From assembly GCA_018882625.1 (NCBI GenBank), contig VERO01000067.1, positions 1-10,317 on the forward strand: a stretch of 10,317 bases of DNA, given 5' to 3'. The stretch is from Phycisphaerales bacterium. Its GTDB lineage: Bacteria > Planctomycetota > Phycisphaerae > Phycisphaerales > SM1A02. The notes beneath the pieces are model-generated. The model saw only the letters and a program-made list of their open reading frames with translations, made no database searches and was not told where the DNA came from. Both the position numbers and the translations under genes were made by a program. Within the stretch, counting starts at the first letter, position 1, and each line of letters starts with the position of its first letter. Shown piece by piece: positions 7,428-10,317 of this stretch.

Positions 7428-8645
7428 TCAGGGCGTGAGCCCTGCGCGGGCGCGCAGGTGGTCGAGCACGTTCATGAAGTTGATGTAGGCGTCGTACGGC
7501 GAGTCGTACGGCGAGAAGTACTTGTGCACGTCGCCATCGGCCCAGTACTTCGTGCACATGTAGTAGAGGTGGTCGCTGGTGGTCAGCTTGCGCCAGTCCT
7601 CGAGGATCCACGGGTCGCCCTCGGCATGCCGTCTCTTCACGGCGCCCTCGAGCTTGTACAGCTCCGCGACCGCGTTGTCCTGGAGCGGATTCCCCAGCCA
7701 CGCGCTGAGGTCACGCTCGGTGTCGGCCCACGAGATGGGCGTCTCTGAGTCGTACTCGCCCACGGGCTTGTAGATGTCGGCCACCTGCGACGGCGTCAGG
7801 AAGCTGTTGTGCCCGGGGTTGACGTCGAAGATCTTCTCGGGCAGCGCATCGAGGAACTGGAAGATGCCCGTCTCGGACCACTGGTGCTCGCCGAGCGTCT
7901 CGTAGTCCATGAAGAGGTTGCAGATGTAGCCGTCGCCGTTGATCTGGTCGACCCACTTCGCGAACTTCTCCGCGGTGAGCGGCCACTCGGGCCATCCGCG
8001 GTTGCTGAAGCGGAACGCGATGTCGTCGGACATGCGGTGGTTCTTCAGCAGCAGCTTCACGGGTGTGGCGCCTGCGGGGATCGCGCGCGCAGGTGGCGCG
8101 TAGATGTAGTTGGGGCTGCGCACGCCAAGCAGGCGGTCGACGCCCTCGCAGATCACGGCCTTGTGCTTGCCCTTCCACGAGATGTGCCCTGCGAGCTCGT
8201 TGAGGTAGATGAGCTCGGTGTTGCGGAACACGGCCGGCGTGGCGCCGAAGATCCGGCGTATCGCCTCCTCCTGCATCTGCACCTGCGCATCGAACTCGTC
8301 GCGCGAGAAGAGGAAGGAGAGCGAGTGGTGGCTGGTCTCGGCCAGGAACTCGCAGGCACCTGTCGCCCCAAGCTGCTGGAAGGTCTCGATGACGTCAGGC
8401 GCCCAGTCCTCGAGCTGCTGCAGCACCGTGCCGCTGAAGCTGTACGAGACGCGGAAGCGTCCCTCATGCCGGCGCACGAGGTCCAGGATCATGCGGGTCG
8501 CGGGCCTGTAGCACTTGTCGGCGACCTTGCGCAGGATGGATGCGTTCGCGTCGTTGTCGAAGTAGAAGGGGTCGGCGTCGAAGACGGAGTACCGCCTCAG
8601 CCTGTAGGGCTGGTGCACCTGGAAGTAGAAGCACACGGCGGTCAT
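7428..8645 (-). CDS. Glycoside hydrolase family 57, alpha-amylase type
   Basis: Predicted cytoplasmic (no signal peptide) 405-aa enzyme acting on alpha-1,4-glucans, by analogy with the GH57 alpha-amylase subgroup typified by Methanocaldococcus MJ1611. The GH57 conserved regions appear in order: FYFQVHQPYRLRRY near 6-19; GACEFLAETSHHSL at 96-109; FRNTELIY at 140-147 with the expected nucleophile Glu144; LFMDYETLGEHQW at 244-256 with the expected acid/base Asp247; and TTSDHLYYMCTKYWADGDVH at 355-374, followed by YFSPYDSPYDAY. Both catalytic residues are kept, unlike the inactive alpha-amylase-like relatives. The length suits a catalytic core without a carbohydrate-binding module. It is convergent with pyrE and divergent from a sugar aminotransferase gene. 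There is no SD, and a TAGATT lies 6 nt before the ATG. The exact substrate (glycogen, maltodextrin or another glucan) is not shown by the sequence. Confidence 0.92.
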   Translation of the reverse strand: MTAVCFYFQVHQPYRLRRYSVFDADPFYFDNDANASILRKVADKCYRPATRMILDLVRRHEGRFRVSYSFSGTVLQQLEDWAPDVIETFQQLGATGACEFLAETSHHSLSFLFSRDEFDAQVQMQEEAIRRIFGATPAVFRNTELIYLNELAGHISWKGKHKAVICEGVDRLLGVRSPNYIYAPPARAIPAGATPVKLLLKNHRMSDDIAFRFSNRGWPEWPLTAEKFAKWVDQINGDGYICNLFMDYETLGEHQWSETGIFQFLDALPEKIFDVNPGHNSFLTPSQVADIYKPVGEYDSETPISWADTERDLSAWLGNPLQDNAVAELYKLEGAVKRRHAEGDPWILEDWRKLTTSDHLYYMCTKYWADGDVHKYFSPYDSPYDAYINFMNVLDHLRARAGLTP

Positions 8646-8651
8646 GGCGTG

Positions 8652-8657
8652 AATCTA
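8652..8657 (-). promoter_or_regulatory. Candidate -10 element for a leaderless GH57 transcript
   Basis: Minus-strand TAGATT ends 6 nt before the GH57 start codon, the spacing at which transcription would begin at or next to the ATG. No SD is present between them. This is the best-placed TAnnnT in the window, but no -35 element is evident. Confidence 0.35.
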
Positions 8658-8682
8658 CGCGTGGCGGCGGGGGAGCGGCTGA

Positions 8683-8688
8683 TACTCT
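8683..8688 (+). promoter_or_regulatory. Candidate -10 element for the aminotransferase gene
   Basis: TACTCT (within GATACTCTTTG) lies 39 nt upstream of the ATG at 8728, in the 82-bp gap between the divergent GH57 and aminotransferase genes. It would give a leader of roughly 30 nt that contains the SD at 8717-8721. No clear -35 hexamer is visible. Confidence 0.3.
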
Positions 8689-8716
8689 TTGCAGCTGGTC
8701 GCGGATTGCGGCCGCC

Positions 8717-8721
8717 AGGAG
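8717..8721 (+). promoter_or_regulatory. Shine-Dalgarno site setting the aminotransferase start
   Basis: AGGAG followed by a 6-nt spacer and ATG at 8728. It is the only strong, well-spaced SD seen in the window. It decides the start in favour of 8728 over an in-frame ATG at 8689, which would add 13 residues (MQLVADCGRQEPS) not expected in the family. Confidence 0.7.
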
Positions 8722-8727
8722 CCCAGC

Positions 8728-9930
8728 ATGTCGACCGTGAACGTCCCGCTGCTTGACCTCAAGCCCCAGTACCAGTCGATCAAGGCCGAAGTCGACGCCG
8801 CCATGGCGCGCGTCGTGGCGAGCCAGTACTTCATCCTCGGCCCCGAGGTCGAGGCGCTCGAGCAGGAGATCGCCGCCTACTGCCAGGTCAAGCATGGCAT
8901 TGGCTGCACATCGGGATCCGATGCGCTGATCCTGGCGCTGATGGCGATCGGCATCAAGCCCGGTGACGAGATCCTGTGCCCCTCGTACACCTTCTTCGCC
9001 ACAGGAAGCGCGCCATGCAGGCTCGGCGCGAAGCCGGTGTGGGTAGACATCGACCCGGTCACCTACAACATGTGCCCGCGCGCCGCGGCCGAGGTGGCCC
9101 AGCGCTGCACGCGCCTGAAGGCGATCATCCCCGTGCACCTCTTCGGCCAGGCGGCTGACGTCGATGCCTTCGCGGCGCTCGGCACGCGGCTGGGCGTTCC
9201 CGTGATCGAGGACGGCGCGCAGGCCATCGGTGCGCGCGACGCGACCGGTGCGATGGTCGGCGCGCGCTGCGCGATGTCCACCTGGAGCTTCTTTCCCTCG
9301 AAGAACCTCGGGTGCTTTGGCGACGGCGGCATGATCACCACCAACTGCCCGCACGTGGCCGAGCAGCTCAAGGTGCTGCGCGTGCACGGCAGCAAGGTGA
9401 AGTACTACCACCGCACGATCGGCATGAACGGGCGCCTCGACGCGCTGCAGGCTGCGGTGCTGCGCGTGAAGCTGCCGCACCTCGAGTCATGGCATGCTGG
9501 CCGGCTCTCCAACGCCGACTTCTACGACGCGGCGTTCAGGGCCGCGGGCGCCGCCGACTCGCGCACGCCGCTGGCCTCCGGCGGCACCCCGCTGCGCTTC
9601 CCCTCGCGTCCTGCCGCCCCTGCGCGCCACATCTACAACCAGTACGTGATCCGCGTGCCCGAAAGCATGCGCGATGACCTTCGCGCGCACCTGGCCGAGC
9701 AGAAGATCGGCACTGAGATCTACTACCCGCTGCCGCTGCACCTGCAGGAGTGCTTCGAGTTCCTCGGTACGGCTGTGAAGGGCCTGCTGCCCCATACCGA
9801 GGCGGCCGCGAAGGAGACGATCGCGCTGCCGATCTTCCCCGAGCTCACGTCAGAGCAGCGCGCGCATGTCGCGCAGCAGGTCGTCGCGTTCGTCGGCAAG
9901 TCGGCGCGGACGCTCGCCGGCACTCACTGA
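8728..9930 (+). CDS. DegT/DnrJ/EryC1 family PLP-dependent aminotransferase (nucleotide-sugar type)
   Basis: Cytoplasmic fold-type I aminotransferase that typically transfers an amino group from glutamate to a keto-sugar nucleotide for surface polysaccharide or glycan synthesis. The 400-aa protein is complete. It begins VPLLDLKPQYQSIKAEVDAA with FILGPEVEALE following. Later marks are TSGSDAL (61-67, cofactor phosphate site), DIDPVTYN (107-114), IIPVHLFGQ (133-141), IEDGAQAIGA (160-169, with Asp162 for the pyridine nitrogen), FFPSKNLGCFGDGG (188-201, with Lys192 as the PLP Schiff-base lysine), and NGRLDALQAAVL (234-245). It ends with the YYPLPLHLQECF block (332-343). The pattern resembles WbpE-like 3-keto-sugar aminotransferases, but the substrate cannot be assigned. 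Residues about 280-300 form a Pro/Ala/Gly-rich loop that looks like an insertion. It diverges from the GH57 gene and overlaps the next gene tail-to-tail by 7 bp. Confidence 0.93.
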   Translation: MSTVNVPLLDLKPQYQSIKAEVDAAMARVVASQYFILGPEVEALEQEIAAYCQVKHGIGCTSGSDALILALMAIGIKPGDEILCPSYTFFATGSAPCRLGAKPVWVDIDPVTYNMCPRAAAEVAQRCTRLKAIIPVHLFGQAADVDAFAALGTRLGVPVIEDGAQAIGARDATGAMVGARCAMSTWSFFPSKNLGCFGDGGMITTNCPHVAEQLKVLRVHGSKVKYYHRTIGMNGRLDALQAAVLRVKLPHLESWHAGRLSNADFYDAAFRAAGAADSRTPLASGGTPLRFPSRPAAPARHIYNQYVIRVPESMRDDLRAHLAEQKIGTEIYYPLPLHLQECFEFLGTAVKGLLPHTEAAAKETIALPIFPELTSEQRAHVAQQVVAFVGKSARTLAGTH

Positions 9931-10317
9931 GCGCCAAATCCGAGCACGCTGTAGCCGTCGGGCACATCCTGCTGGATGTACTCGACCTCGGGCGTGGTGA
10001 TGTAGCCGAAGCCCGAGGCCTGCGTGTTCCACTTGTTCAGCAGCACGATGATGTACTCGTCGCGCGCGACCATGGGGTCTGCGGCGCCGTTGTTGTCCCA
10101 GTCGGTGATCGCGACGAGCCGCCATCCGCGCTTCTGGGAGTCCCATCGCACGACATTCGATGAGGTGCCGTCGGCGCGCATGATCACGAAGCGCCACTCG
10201 CGGCCGCCATCGCCATCGGTCCACATCATGTCGGGCGTGCCGTCCGCGTTGATGTCGGCGATCCCGGTCAGCACCCAGCCATCGCCTGGGGTTGGCAAGG
10301 ACTGCGGCGCGGAGATC
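9924..10317 (-). CDS. FG-GAP/VCBS repeat protein, C-terminal part
   Basis: About 130 codons of the 3' end of a longer gene; the frame is open to the right edge, so the true start is outside the window. A TTG at 10298 is only an internal codon in this reading. The product carries calcium-binding beta-propeller blade motifs of the FG-GAP/VCBS kind: GWVLTGIADINADGTPDMMW with the DxNxDGxxD pattern (around 10277-10218), then GWRLVAITDWDNNGAADPMV with the related D-D-N-G-D spacing. Between them are Trp-rich strands (EWRFVIMRADGT, RWDSQKRGW). Such repeats are usually found in secreted or cell-surface proteins that bind ligands or partners. The stop (9926-9924) lies inside the last codons of the convergent aminotransferase gene. 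Its role is unknown. Confidence 0.8.
   Translation of the reverse strand, partial: ISAPQSLPTPGDGWVLTGIADINADGTPDMMWTDGDGGREWRFVIMRADGTSSNVVRWDSQKRGWRLVAITDWDNNGAADPMVARDEYIIVLLNKWNTQASGFGYITTPEVEYIQQDVPDGYSVLGFGAQ

Noticed and set aside
7809..9480. Open frames of 315 codons (plus) and 338 codons (minus) opposite the GH57 and aminotransferase genes
   Set aside because: They are antisense to proteins with full sets of catalytic motifs, and their own translations have no recognisable features.
1..10317. Mobile elements, CRISPR arrays, tRNAs, toxin-antitoxin or defence genes
   Set aside because: I read both strands and saw no transposase or integrase motifs, terminal inverted repeats, spaced direct repeats, tRNA-like folds or defence domains.

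Overview
The window is a GC-rich, gene-dense piece of bacterial chromosome. Gene starts mostly lack Shine-Dalgarno (SD) sequences. It encodes large exported helical-repeat proteins of unknown function, an FG-GAP-type surface protein, and a GH57 amylase beside a nucleotide-sugar aminotransferase. That mix suggests a Planctomycetota-like organism, possibly Phycisphaerae. This assignment is an inference from style only; there is no rRNA or other marker in the window.

Layout, left to right. (1) Positions 1-3304, minus strand: an apparent three-gene operon read right to left. It holds an exported alpha-helical protein of unknown function (314 aa), a family-5 peptide/solute-binding protein (644 aa), and the N-terminal part of a DppB/OppB-type permease that runs off the left edge. 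The last two genes are joined by an ATGA overlap. The binding protein ends in a tail made of five 15-bp repeat units. (2) Positions 3305-3365: a 61-bp divergent promoter region. (3) Positions 3366-7372, plus strand: an exported 838-aa helical-repeat protein, a flippase-like multi-pass membrane protein coupled to it by TGATG, and orotate phosphoribosyltransferase (pyrE) 12 bp further on. (4) Positions 7373-7427: a short convergent gap with a possible hairpin. (5) Positions 7428-8645, minus strand: a cytoplasmic GH57 alpha-amylase-type enzyme with both catalytic residues present. (6) Positions 8646-8727: a divergent promoter region. (7) Positions 8728-9930, plus strand: a complete DegT/DnrJ/EryC1 PLP aminotransferase with the only clear SD in the window. 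(8) Positions 9924-10317, minus strand: the C-terminal part of an FG-GAP/VCBS repeat protein, whose stop codon overlaps that of the aminotransferase.

Functionally the window covers solute or peptide import, envelope or surface biogenesis, one pyrimidine-synthesis step, and glycan metabolism. I see no mobile element, CRISPR array, tRNA, toxin-antitoxin pair or recognisable defence locus. I found no convincing new multi-gene system. The most unusual points are the two divergently transcribed exported helical-repeat proteins of unknown function, the 15-bp repeat tail, and candidate -10 elements very close to several start codons, which would fit leaderless transcripts.
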